This document shows, piece by piece, positions 1 through 7,108 of a stretch of DNA of 20,467 nucleotides. Where the stretch lies: IMG/VR virus record IMGVR_UViG_3300022200_000261, positions 1 through 20,467 of that record, one strand, 5' to 3'. Within the stretch, counting starts at the first letter, position 1. The number at the start of each line of letters is the position of its first letter. Source of the DNA: a virus. A program made the position numbers and the translations under genes. The notes beneath the pieces are model-generated. The model searched no databases, was not told where the DNA came from, and saw only the letters and a list, made by a program, of their open reading frames with translations.

Positions 1-44
1 TTCCTAGTGTCAGTCTGTCTCAACTAAGGTAATTAGAGCAAAGT

Positions 45-569
45 ATGGCTACACAGAGAGAAGTTGCTGAACATTTAGACTTATCAGTTAAAAGAGTCTC
101 AGAACTCATTAGAGACGGTATTTTGCCCTCTAAAATGGGTAAAAGTCCGCTAAATATGGATGTTTGCAGGATTGCTTACATTTCTTACCTTAGAAAACTG
201 GGTGGATACCATAAAAGATCTGGTACAGGCGATATTGCAGAAGAGAAGACCAAACTTACTGCAGCTCAAGCAAGAAAGGCAGAATTAGAAGTAGAGCAGT
301 TAGAAGGAAATCTTATTCCTGCTCAATTGGTACAAGATACATGGATTGAATATGTATCTAACGCTAGAGCAAAGTTAATAGCTTTACCCACAAGAATTGC
401 ACATCAAGTAATCTCTGTGGATAACTATGCTGAAGCAGAACAAGTCATAAAGGAGAGAGTTCACGAAGCATTGGATGAACTAGCAAACAATGGAATACCT
501 AAGAAATATAGAAAAGGTGATACAGGAGACGAACCAGATATGGGCAGCTCCACCGAATCTCAAGATTAG
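45..569 (+). CDS. terS: Terminase small subunit (Nu1-like)
   Basis: This 174-residue protein is the likely DNA-recognition subunit of the packaging terminase; it would bind the packaging site and load the large subunit. Residues 2-27 read as a winged helix-turn-helix (TQREVAEHLDLSVKRVSEL), as in lambda Nu1. Residues 63-95 are charged and helical, followed by a GNLIP motif and a segment ending in LPTRIA that is usual in this family. The length fits. The ATG at 45 has only a weak AGAG upstream. The gene lies directly before the large terminase gene and its 3' end overlaps it by up to 80 nt, so the two are probably translationally coupled. Family membership is inferred from the motif pattern and gene order. 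Confidence 0.85.
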   Translation: MATQREVAEHLDLSVKRVSELIRDGILPSKMGKSPLNMDVCRIAYISYLRKLGGYHKRSGTGDIAEEKTKLTAAQARKAELEVEQLEGNLIPAQLVQDTWIEYVSNARAKLIALPTRIAHQVISVDNYAEAEQVIKERVHEALDELANNGIPKKYRKGDTGDEPDMGSSTESQD

Positions 570-2310
570 TTCTTGGGCAGATACCTATCGCAAACTTTCA
601 CCTGAAGCATCTGCTGAAGCAGGTCAGTGGAGAACTGATAGGGCAGAATATCAAAGAGACATCATGGATTCATTCTGTGACCCTAATATTGAAAGAATTG
701 TGGTCATGACCTCAGCACAAGTCGGCAAAACGGAGATTCTGCTAAACTCCATTGCATATTACATAGATCAAGACCCATCACCTATGCTTATAGTGCAACC
801 TACTCTTGCTATGGGTCAGGCATTCTCAAAAGACAGACTTGCAGCAATGATTAGAGACACAGAAAAGATCAGAGACTGTGTAAAAGACTCAAAAAGCAGA
901 GATAGTGGCAATACAACTATGCATAAGAAGTTCGCAGGTGGTAGTTGTACTATCGTTGGGTCTAATTCGCCAAGTGGATTGGCTAGTAGAAGTATCAGAA
1001 TCCTCTTAATGGATGAGATAGACCGTTGGGAAACTTCTGCAGGAAGCGAAGGTTCGCCTATATCTTTGGCTATTGCTAGAACCAAGACTTTCGCAAATCG
1101 CAAAATCTACATGTGTAGCACACCAACCATTAAAGGATTATCAGCAATTGAAGCTGCATTCGAAGAATCAGATAAACGTTATTACTATGTTCCGTGTCCA
1201 GAATGCCAACATATGCAAGTTTTGAAATGGAAAAACGTAGTCTGGGAAGAAGACAAGCCTGAAACTGCTACTTATGCCTGCGAAGAATGCGGTTCAGTCA
1301 TTGAAGAATCTAAAAAGCAATGGATGATTAAGAATGGTGAATGGAGAGCAACAGCAGAAAGTTTCAAAACAGCAGGATTCCATATCTCAGAGCTTTATTC
1401 TGTTTGGTCAACTTGGGGTCAGATGGCTAAAGCATTTCTTGAATCTAAAAAGAATCCAGAAACATTAAAGACGTGGGTCAATACAGCTCTTGGTGAAACT
1501 TGGGAAGAACAAGGAGAAGCTGTTGAGTATGAAACACTTCTTGAACGTAGATTGAACTATGATCACACCTCAGTTCCAGAAGATGTTTTAATTTTGACTA
1601 CTGGTGTTGACGTTCAGAAAGATAGATTGGAATTACAAACCGTTGGATGGGGTAAAAACTATCAAGCGTGGGTCTTGGATTATAAGATTCTTTGGGGAGA
1701 CCCAAATGCATTTAATGTTTGGAACGATTTAGATGCTTATCTCAAGAAAAGATTTAAAACTGAAAGCGATAGAATGATTCCCATCTCTTGTTGCACCGTT
1801 GACTCTGGTGGTCATCATACTCAAAGAGTTTATGAATTCACTAAAGCAAGACAGGGTAGAAGGGTATTTGCAATCAAGGGTTCAAATCAAACTGGTAAAG
1901 CAATTGCAAATAGACCTACTTTTGTTGGTAAAAATAAAGCTGTTCTTTATCCAGTTGGAACTGACACAGCAAAAGAAGCAATTTTTGCAAGATTGTCTAC
2001 CGACAAAGAAAATACAACGCTAAATTTTTGTTCAGATCTAGACGAGGAATACTTTAAGCAGCTCACAGCAGAAAAAAGAATCACAAAGTTTGTAAGAGGA
2101 AGGAAAACTCTTGTTTGGAAGCAAGTTAGACCAAGAAACGAAGCATTGGATACATTGGTTTACAATTTTGCAGCTATCTACATCTTGAATCCCAACTTTG
2201 ACATCATTGAAGAAAAAATACTGACTAATGAGTCAAAACCACAAGAAAAACATGAAAATAGACTAAAAAGACCCATAAATAGACCTAATTTCGCTACTTC
2301 TTGGAAATAA
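490..2310 (+). CDS. terL: Terminase large subunit (GpA-like ATPase/nuclease)
   Basis: This 606-residue protein is the motor that pumps DNA into the prohead and cuts concatemers. The family entry signature SSWADTYRKLSPEASAEAG is at 27-45. A Walker A-like SAQVGKTE is at 75-82 and Walker B LLMDEID at 172-178. Two Cys pairs (CPEC 236-239 and CEEC 264-267) form the probable zinc knuckle of GpA proteins. The nuclease half shows acidic residues in GVDVQ (D374), VDSGG (D438) and EALDTLVY (D554). The ATG at 490 overlaps the small subunit by 80 nt, which is long; GTG at 517 is an alternative start that keeps all motifs. GpA-type terminases usually act at cos sites, so unit-length packaging is inferred. 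Confidence 0.95.
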   Translation: MEYLRNIEKVIQETNQIWAAPPNLKISSWADTYRKLSPEASAEAGQWRTDRAEYQRDIMDSFCDPNIERIVVMTSAQVGKTEILLNSIAYYIDQDPSPMLIVQPTLAMGQAFSKDRLAAMIRDTEKIRDCVKDSKSRDSGNTTMHKKFAGGSCTIVGSNSPSGLASRSIRILLMDEIDRWETSAGSEGSPISLAIARTKTFANRKIYMCSTPTIKGLSAIEAAFEESDKRYYYVPCPECQHMQVLKWKNVVWEEDKPETATYACEECGSVIEESKKQWMIKNGEWRATAESFKTAGFHISELYSVWSTWGQMAKAFLESKKNPETLKTWVNTALGETWEEQGEAVEYETLLERRLNYDHTSVPEDVLILTTGVDVQKDRLELQTVGWGKNYQAWVLDYKILWGDPNAFNVWNDLDAYLKKRFKTESDRMIPISCCTVDSGGHHTQRVYEFTKARQGRRVFAIKGSNQTGKAIANRPTFVGKNKAVLYPVGTDTAKEAIFARLSTDKENTTLNFCSDLDEEYFKQLTAEKRITKFVRGRKTLVWKQVRPRNEALDTLVYNFAAIYILNPNFDIIEEKILTNESKPQEKHENRLKRPINRPNFATSWK

Positions 2311-2312
2311 TC

Positions 2313-2340
2313 TTGACATTTCCCATATAGACCATAGTGT
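2313..2340 (+). promoter_or_regulatory. Possible weak promoter in the terminase-connector gap
   Basis: The 67-bp space 2311-2377 is one of the few real intergenic gaps in the window. It holds a perfect TTGACA at 2313-2318. The best -10 candidate at normal spacing, TAGTGT at 2335-2340 (16-nt spacer), matches the consensus at only three positions. It could drive head genes independently of terminase, but a chance match in AT-rich DNA is quite possible. Confidence 0.2.
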
Positions 2341-2366
2341 TTTACTTGGATATATCTAAATTAAAC

Positions 2367-2370
2367 GAGG
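2367..2370 (+). promoter_or_regulatory. Ribosome binding site deciding a TTG start
   Basis: CGAGG ends 7 nt before TTG at 2378-2380. There is no in-frame ATG near this site, so the spacing supports TTG as the true start of the connector gene. Confidence 0.65.
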
Positions 2371-2377
2371 TTTTTGT

Positions 2378-2992
2378 TTGGCTAACAAATTTGATTTGAC
2401 AAATTATCCTACTCAAGTTCCTAGCGAATTACAGCTTGGGGATTTCTGGGCATGGAAAAGAGATGATCTTGCTAGCGATTATCCAGTAGCAGATTACTCA
2501 CTATCTTATGAATTCAATTTAATTGATGGTGCAACTGCATCTAATTTTACTTTGACTGCAACAGAGTCAGGAGATGAATACATAATTTCAACCTCAAGCA
2601 CCTCTTCATATTCTAAAGGCAACTACAACTGGATTTCTTACATCACCAGAAGTTCAGACTCAGCTAGAATTAAATTAGAAGAAGGTTTTGTAGAAGTACA
2701 AGACAACTATGCAACTACTTCTGCTTCAGTTAGAAGTCATGCAAAGAAAGTTCTAGATGCGATTGAAGCTGTGATTGAAAATAGAGCAACTATGGATCAG
2801 CAATCCATGAGCATAGCAGGCAGATCATTATCAAGAATGTCTATCAATGAACTTTTAACATTCAGAGATAGATATAAGTCAGAATATTTACGAGAAGTAA
2901 AAAGAGCTAGAATCAAAAACGGTCTTGGTTCTGGAAATACAATAAAAGTTAATTTTGGACACAACGTCACAACACCTAAGAGTTATAAATAA
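2378..2992 (+). CDS. gpW-position head-tail connector with extra N-terminal domain
   Basis: This 204-residue protein sits exactly where lambda carries gpW, between large terminase and portal. Residues 1-105 (FDLTNYPTQVPSELQLGDFW onward) look like a beta-rich domain. Residues 115-175 are helical, with RSHAKKVLDAIEAVIENRAT and a gpW-like segment AGRSLSRMSINELLTFRDRY. The C-terminus is basic and ends in a beta-like VNFGH stretch. gpW is much shorter, so this looks like a two-domain version. I recall similar proteins annotated as hypothetical in other prophages. The role (joining or completing the head-tail connector) is inferred from position and the C-terminal motif. It starts at TTG with a good ribosome site and ends in TAATG shared with the portal start. 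Confidence 0.65.
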   Translation: MANKFDLTNYPTQVPSELQLGDFWAWKRDDLASDYPVADYSLSYEFNLIDGATASNFTLTATESGDEYIISTSSTSSYSKGNYNWISYITRSSDSARIKLEEGFVEVQDNYATTSASVRSHAKKVLDAIEAVIENRATMDQQSMSIAGRSLSRMSINELLTFRDRYKSEYLREVKRARIKNGLGSGNTIKVNFGHNVTTPKSYK

Positions 2993-4497
2993 TGGCATGG
3001 TATAACAACATCTTTAATAGAACTGAAGTCAAGGCAAAAAAACGTCAAGCCTATAGAAGATCTTATTCTGGTGCTAATGCAGGAAGATTATTTGCAGATT
3101 TTTTAACTACTTCTACCAGTGCTGATGCTGAAATAAAAGACAACATACGAGTCCTTAGAGACAGAGCAAGAGAGTTAGCAAGAAACGATAGCTATATTGC
3201 TAGATACTTAAATCTGATGGTGTCTAATGTTATCGGTAAGCATGGCATAAGAGTTAGCTCTAAGGCGAGACTAGATGACCCTGTTAACATGGGTAAGCTA
3301 GACCTAAGAGCTAACCAGTCCATTGAGGAAGCATGGAACGAATGGACAAGATTAGGAAATTGCACAACTAACAAAAGATTAACATTCTTAGATTGTCAGA
3401 AAATATTTATTGAATCTCTTTGCAGAGATGGTGAAGTTTTAATCAGAAAAATAAAAGATCTCAAATCACCTTTTGGATTTAGAATTCAATTCTTAGAAGC
3501 AGATCATCTGGATGAAAATAAAAATGATTACTACAAAGAAACTGGTAATCGTATCAAGATGGGTGTTGAAGTAGATAAGTTTGATACACCTATTGCTTAT
3601 CACCTTTATAAAGATCATCCTTACGAAAGAACCTACCTAAACAAGAACCAACACATTAGAGTGCCTGCTGATGAAATCATTCATGCTTTCTTACCACAGA
3701 GAGCAGAGCAAACTAGAGGTGTTTCTTTGGTTGCAACAGCTATGGCTAATGTCAAAATGTATTCAGGCTATATGGAAGCAGAGGTAGTTGCAGCACGTGT
3801 ATCTGCAAGTAAGATGGGATTCTTTGTAAGTCCAGATGGTGACGGTTACGTTGGTGATGGTGAATACGAAGACGGATTCAGTCCTACTATGAATGCTCAA
3901 GCAGGTGTCTTTGAGCAACTACCTGCAGGAATGGACTTTAGAGCATTTGACCCAAACCATCCTACATCTGCTTTTGAATCATTCACAAAAACTGTGCTTA
4001 GAAGTATCGCATCTGGTTTAAACATTTCTTATCATTCACTTTCTAACGATTTAACTTCTGTGAACTACAGCTCTATCAGACAAGGAGCTTTAGAAGATCG
4101 CAGTATGTATCAGATCTATCAACAATTTGTAATCGAACACTTCATTGAGCCAATATTCAGATCATGGTTAGAAATGGCAGTTTCAACAAACTATATTAAA
4201 CTTCCTGTTTCTAAAGTTGATCAATTTGCTAATGCGGTAACATTTATTCCAAGAAGTTTTGCTTGGATAGACCCACTAAAAGAAATGCAAGCTAACGTGA
4301 TTGGATTACAAAACGGAACGCTTACTTATTCTGATATTTCTGCTTCTTATGGAAGAGATACAGAAGAATTATTTGAACAACATCAAAAAGAAATAGAGTT
4401 AGCTAAACAATATGATATCGAATTAGCCTATCAACCTTTTGGCTCTAAGTTGCCAGTAGAAGCAAAGATACAAGGTGGAGATGACGATGAGCTATAA
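2992..4497 (+). CDS. Portal protein (lambda gpB family)
   Basis: This 501-residue protein would form the dodecameric ring through which DNA enters and leaves the head, and would anchor terminase and connector proteins. It shows the family pattern throughout: a basic N-terminus, IRVLRDRARELARNDSYIAR at 50-69, NVIGKHGIRV, the LEADHLDE motif, VPADEIIHAFLPQRAEQTRG, and VNYSSIRQGALEDRSMYQ near the helical tunnel/crown region. Length matches the lambda-type portals. The start overlaps the preceding stop in TAATG and the 3' end overlaps the capsid frame by 11 nt. Its Asp/Glu-rich C-terminal tail encodes the Shine-Dalgarno of the next gene. Identification is by recalled family motifs. Confidence 0.95.
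   Translation: MAWYNNIFNRTEVKAKKRQAYRRSYSGANAGRLFADFLTTSTSADAEIKDNIRVLRDRARELARNDSYIARYLNLMVSNVIGKHGIRVSSKARLDDPVNMGKLDLRANQSIEEAWNEWTRLGNCTTNKRLTFLDCQKIFIESLCRDGEVLIRKIKDLKSPFGFRIQFLEADHLDENKNDYYKETGNRIKMGVEVDKFDTPIAYHLYKDHPYERTYLNKNQHIRVPADEIIHAFLPQRAEQTRGVSLVATAMANVKMYSGYMEAEVVAARVSASKMGFFVSPDGDGYVGDGEYEDGFSPTMNAQAGVFEQLPAGMDFRAFDPNHPTSAFESFTKTVLRSIASGLNISYHSLSNDLTSVNYSSIRQGALEDRSMYQIYQQFVIEHFIEPIFRSWLEMAVSTNYIKLPVSKVDQFANAVTFIPRSFAWIDPLKEMQANVIGLQNGTLTYSDISASYGRDTEELFEQHQKEIELAKQYDIELAYQPFGSKLPVEAKIQGGDDDEL
4474..4480 (+). promoter_or_regulatory. Ribosome binding site for the capsid fusion frame
   Basis: GGTGGAG lies 6 nt before ATG at 4487, inside the end of the portal gene. In-frame alternatives GTG 4475 and ATG 4481 overlap or touch this site, so 4487 is the preferred start. 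Confidence 0.7.
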
Positions 4498-7060
4498 ACC
4501 AACTGAAGGAATGGTCACTGAAGCTCAAAGAGGTTTAGATTGGCGTAGAGAACATGGCAGAGGTGGTACTGAAGTTGGTATCGCTAGAGCAAGAGATATT
4601 GTTAATGGAAAGAATCTTTCTGAATCCACCGTCAAAAGAATGTATAGCTTCTTTTCAAGGCATGAAGTAGATAAGCAAGCTGAAGGATTCTCTCAAGGAG
4701 AAGACGGATATCCATCTAATGGCAGGATTGCATGGGCATTGTGGTCGGGTGACGAAGGCTATTCTTGGTCAAGACAGATTGTTGAAAGATTAAAGAAAGA
4801 AGACGAAAGAATGTACGAAGCTAGACCATATCCCAACGAACATGCAGCAAGAATTAATAATCCAGATAAATACGTTGAATTTGCAAGAGATAATGATGAG
4901 TTTGGTTCAGGCATACACGTTATTTATGGAATATTAGAAGATCGAAGCTCAGAAGTTCAATCAATAAGATTCGATTCAAGTAAGTTTACACCAGATGAAG
5001 CTAAGGCATGGCTAGAAGAACATGATTATAATTATATTGAGTTTGAAGAAGCTATTGAAGAAAAGGCATTATCTGATAAATTAGAAGAAGGCACACTATC
5101 AACCGACAAGGAGTTAACAATGGATAGTAAACAAGACAGACATATTCTTGAAGTGAATGAGACCGATGACTCTGTTGTTATCTCGTTTGCTAAAGAACAC
5201 AAAGAAGATATAGAAGAATCTGAGCCAGTAGAAATAGTGGATGAAGAGAATTCTATGCATGAGGAAGAAGAGAGAAAAGTAGTTGATCTTATGAGATACA
5301 GAACTATTGATCTTTCCAGAGCTGATCATATTGATGAAAAAAATCGCAGGGTCAGAGTTGGTGTATCTTCTGAATCACCAGTAGACAGAAGTTTTGGAAG
5401 AGAAGTCTTAGGACACAGAGCAGAAGATATTGACATGGAATTTATGTCAAGCGGAACTGCTCCTTTTCTATTAGATCATGATATGACCAAGCAAATTGGT
5501 GTTATCGAAGAGTTCAAACTAGACGAGACTGCTAAGAGGACAATTGCAGTAGTAAGATTTGGAAAATCTGCTCTTGCTCAAGAAGTGTTTGAAGATGTAA
5601 AAGACGGAATTCGAATGAATATATCCGTTGGATACAAAATAAATAAAATGGAACGTGTCAGCGATGACAAAGGAGACTACTACAGAGCTAACTGGACACC
5701 TTTAGAGGTAAGTTCAGTTGCAGTACCTGCAGATCAGTCAAAAGCTGTCGGAGTTGGTCGTTCTGAAACTAACCTTAATTTCAAACAGGAAATAAAAATG
5801 GAAAAACAAATTAAACAAGATATTAATCTTGACGAGGTTAGATCTAAAACTGTTGAAGAAGCTAAAGCTGAGTTCAAAAGAAACTCTAAAGAGATCATTG
5901 ATCTAGCTGTTAGACACAACAAAAGAGATCTAGCTGATAAAGCAATTTCTGAAGGTATTTCTGTGGAAGAATTTAGAGGTGTCCTCTTAGAGAATATCGC
6001 TAATGACAAACCATTAGAAACACCATCAGATATAGGTATGACAGCTAAAGAAGTCAAAAGATTTAGCGTAGTAAAAGCTCTTAGAGCTTTAGCTAATCCA
6101 ACTGACAGAAAAGCTCAAGCAGATGCAGCATTTGAATTTGAATGTTCAGAAGAAGCTGCTAGACAAAATAGAACAACTGCACAAGGCATCATGCTTCCTG
6201 CAGACGTTCTAGCTCAATGGGGTCGAAGAGATCTTAACTCTTCTAATGATTCAACTTTAATCCCTCAGGATTTCAAAGGTGGAGATTTCATTGACGTTCT
6301 AAGAAACCAATCTTCAGTTATGGCTGCAGGTGCAACTATGTTACGTGGTCTTCAAGGCTCTGTAGTTATACCCAAGAAAACTGCTGCTTCTAGCGGTGGT
6401 TGGATTGCTACTGAAGGAAACGCTGCTTCTGAATCAGAGTTCACATCTGGAAGCGTAACCATGTCACCTAAAGTGATTGGTGCTTTCACAGATGTTACTA
6501 GATTGCTTTTACAACAAAGCTCACTAGACATTGAGAACTTGATCAGAGATGACCTTACTCAATCAATTGCTATCGCTATTGACTTGGGTGCATTAGCAGG
6601 TTCTGGTTCTTCAGGACAGCCTACAGGTGTCAAAAACACTTCTGGTGTTAACACAACTACATTTGCAGCAGCTAATCCAACTTTCGCTGAGATCGTTGGA
6701 ATGGAATCTGCAGTTGCAGCAGACAATGCTTTACTTGGCAACTTGTCTTACATTTGTAAGCCTGCTGACTACGGTACATTGAAAACTACTTCTAAAGATT
6801 CAGGTAGTGGTCAATTTGTAGTTGAGCCAGATGGCAGAATGAATGGCTACAACGTAGTTAGATCAAATCAAGTTACTTCAGGTGATTTCTACTTTGGTAA
6901 CTTTGGTGATCTATTAATTGGTATGTATGGTTCTCTTGATATCACAGTTGACCCTTACAGCTTATCTAACACTGGTTCTATCAGAATCGTTGCTCTTCAA
7001 ACAGTTGATGTAGCAGTTAGACATGCTGTTAGCTTCTGTGTATCTAATGACGGTGCATAA
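4487..7060 (+). CDS. Fused head accessory region, prohead protease and HK97-type major capsid protein
   Basis: One open frame of 857 residues from ATG 4487 (861 from GTG 4475) carries three blocks. Residues 1-105 contain GLDWRREHGRGGTEVG, STVKRMYSFFSRHEVDKQ and GRIAWALWSGDEG, a domain I recall in phage head-gene neighbourhoods but whose function I do not know. Residues 110-190 contain RPYPNEHAARI and VIYGILEDRSSEVQSIRF, another recurrent head-module motif. Residues about 265-430 are a U35-type prohead protease, with catalytic candidates H331 (LLDHD) and S380 (NISVGY). From residue 438 on comes the major capsid protein, with an N-terminal helical delta/scaffold region and HK97-fold signatures such as SGGWIATEG and LGALAGSGSSGQPTGV. 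The capsid is normally a separate gene. Here no stop separates them, but internal starts exist at 5120 and 5798. Self-cleavage of the long product is likely. Confidence 0.9.
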   Translation: MSYKPTEGMVTEAQRGLDWRREHGRGGTEVGIARARDIVNGKNLSESTVKRMYSFFSRHEVDKQAEGFSQGEDGYPSNGRIAWALWSGDEGYSWSRQIVERLKKEDERMYEARPYPNEHAARINNPDKYVEFARDNDEFGSGIHVIYGILEDRSSEVQSIRFDSSKFTPDEAKAWLEEHDYNYIEFEEAIEEKALSDKLEEGTLSTDKELTMDSKQDRHILEVNETDDSVVISFAKEHKEDIEESEPVEIVDEENSMHEEEERKVVDLMRYRTIDLSRADHIDEKNRRVRVGVSSESPVDRSFGREVLGHRAEDIDMEFMSSGTAPFLLDHDMTKQIGVIEEFKLDETAKRTIAVVRFGKSALAQEVFEDVKDGIRMNISVGYKINKMERVSDDKGDYYRANWTPLEVSSVAVPADQSKAVGVGRSETNLNFKQEIKMEKQIKQDINLDEVRSKTVEEAKAEFKRNSKEIIDLAVRHNKRDLADKAISEGISVEEFRGVLLENIANDKPLETPSDIGMTAKEVKRFSVVKALRALANPTDRKAQADAAFEFECSEEAARQNRTTAQGIMLPADVLAQWGRRDLNSSNDSTLIPQDFKGGDFIDVLRNQSSVMAAGATMLRGLQGSVVIPKKTAASSGGWIATEGNAASESEFTSGSVTMSPKVIGAFTDVTRLLLQQSSLDIENLIRDDLTQSIAIAIDLGALAGSGSSGQPTGVKNTSGVNTTTFAAANPTFAEIVGMESAVAADNALLGNLSYICKPADYGTLKTTSKDSGSGQFVVEPDGRMNGYNVVRSNQVTSGDFYFGNFGDLLIGMYGSLDITVDPYSLSNTGSIRIVALQTVDVAVRHAVSFCVSNDGA
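5108..5113 (+). promoter_or_regulatory. Internal ribosome binding site for a protease-capsid product
   Basis: A perfect AAGGAG stands 6 nt before the in-frame ATG at 5120, within the long capsid frame. It is the strongest Shine-Dalgarno match in this gene and falls exactly at the boundary between the accessory region and the protease block. Confidence 0.65.
5120..7060 (+). CDS. Probable internal-start product: prohead protease plus capsid protein
   Basis: Translation from the internal ATG at 5120 would give 646 residues lacking the first 211 of the long frame. The product begins MDSKQDRHILEVNETDD, passes through an acidic linker (EEEERK), then carries the protease block with the LLDHD and NISVGY motifs and the full capsid protein. 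The AAGGAG at ideal spacing is the evidence. Nested starts are known for lambda C/Nu3, where scaffold and protease share a frame. Here the arrangement would separate the protease from the upstream accessory region. Whether the protein is made is not shown by sequence alone. Confidence 0.5.
   Translation: MDSKQDRHILEVNETDDSVVISFAKEHKEDIEESEPVEIVDEENSMHEEEERKVVDLMRYRTIDLSRADHIDEKNRRVRVGVSSESPVDRSFGREVLGHRAEDIDMEFMSSGTAPFLLDHDMTKQIGVIEEFKLDETAKRTIAVVRFGKSALAQEVFEDVKDGIRMNISVGYKINKMERVSDDKGDYYRANWTPLEVSSVAVPADQSKAVGVGRSETNLNFKQEIKMEKQIKQDINLDEVRSKTVEEAKAEFKRNSKEIIDLAVRHNKRDLADKAISEGISVEEFRGVLLENIANDKPLETPSDIGMTAKEVKRFSVVKALRALANPTDRKAQADAAFEFECSEEAARQNRTTAQGIMLPADVLAQWGRRDLNSSNDSTLIPQDFKGGDFIDVLRNQSSVMAAGATMLRGLQGSVVIPKKTAASSGGWIATEGNAASESEFTSGSVTMSPKVIGAFTDVTRLLLQQSSLDIENLIRDDLTQSIAIAIDLGALAGSGSSGQPTGVKNTSGVNTTTFAAANPTFAEIVGMESAVAADNALLGNLSYICKPADYGTLKTTSKDSGSGQFVVEPDGRMNGYNVVRSNQVTSGDFYFGNFGDLLIGMYGSLDITVDPYSLSNTGSIRIVALQTVDVAVRHAVSFCVSNDGA
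5787..5790 (+). promoter_or_regulatory. Internal ribosome binding site for free capsid protein
   Basis: AGGA in ACAGGAAAT lies 7 nt before the in-frame ATG at 5798, at the protease-capsid junction. Confidence 0.6.
5798..7060 (+). CDS. Probable internal-start product: HK97-fold major capsid protein alone
   Basis: The ATG at 5798 gives 420 residues, a normal size for an unprocessed HK97-type capsid protein. The product starts MEKQIKQDINLDEVRSKTVE. Residues 1 to about 115 are charged and helical, like the delta (scaffolding) domain that the protease removes. From about 120 (GIMLPADVLAQWG) the shell-forming fold follows, with SGGWIATEG and LGALAGSGSSGQPTGV typical of the family. A capsid needs hundreds of these subunits but few proteases, so independent initiation here would solve the stoichiometry problem created by the fused frame. 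The cleavage position is inferred, not seen. Confidence 0.65.
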   Translation: MEKQIKQDINLDEVRSKTVEEAKAEFKRNSKEIIDLAVRHNKRDLADKAISEGISVEEFRGVLLENIANDKPLETPSDIGMTAKEVKRFSVVKALRALANPTDRKAQADAAFEFECSEEAARQNRTTAQGIMLPADVLAQWGRRDLNSSNDSTLIPQDFKGGDFIDVLRNQSSVMAAGATMLRGLQGSVVIPKKTAASSGGWIATEGNAASESEFTSGSVTMSPKVIGAFTDVTRLLLQQSSLDIENLIRDDLTQSIAIAIDLGALAGSGSSGQPTGVKNTSGVNTTTFAAANPTFAEIVGMESAVAADNALLGNLSYICKPADYGTLKTTSKDSGSGQFVVEPDGRMNGYNVVRSNQVTSGDFYFGNFGDLLIGMYGSLDITVDPYSLSNTGSIRIVALQTVDVAVRHAVSFCVSNDGA

Positions 7061-7079
7061 TAGTTAATGCTTACTTGGA

Positions 7080-7101
7080 ATGGGGGGAGTAATCCCCCCA
7101 T
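7080..7101 (+). terminator. G6/C6 hairpin after the capsid gene (partial terminator or mRNA stabiliser)
   Basis: ATGGGGGG (7080-7087) pairs perfectly with CCCCCCAT (7094-7101) around the loop AGTAAT. It begins 20 nt after the capsid stop. The 8-bp stem is striking in AT-rich DNA. No T-tract follows (CTTAAATATG), so it is not a classic complete terminator. Capsid mRNA 3'-end protection, attenuation, or control of the next start (ATG 7109, 7 nt beyond the stem) are all possible. Confidence 0.6.
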
Positions 7102-7108
7102 CTTAAAT

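Noticed and set aside
1-44. Packaging (cos) site before the small terminase gene
   Set aside because: Only 44 bases are available and they show no clear repeated binding sites or symmetric nick site; the site may lie upstream of the window.
816-1103. 95-codon reverse-strand frame inside the large terminase gene
   Set aside because: It lies wholly opposite the conserved ATPase region, has no ribosome site I can see and no recognisable motif; it is a shadow of the real gene.
1799-2023. 74-codon forward frame inside the large terminase gene
   Set aside because: It overlaps the nuclease domain in another frame and reads as low-complexity Leu/Lys/Gln without motif.
5114-5329. 71-codon reverse frame rich in Phe, Ile and Ser under the acidic linker of the capsid frame
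   Set aside because: It is the complement of Glu/Lys/Asp-rich coding sequence, which often yields hydrophobic antisense frames; there is no start context and it looks like no membrane protein I know.
7067-7108. Upstream ATG 7067 as the start of the small protein
   Set aside because: The extra 14 codons run through the G6/C6 hairpin, have no ribosome site and give an unconvincing peptide; ATG 7109 gives a normal N-terminus.
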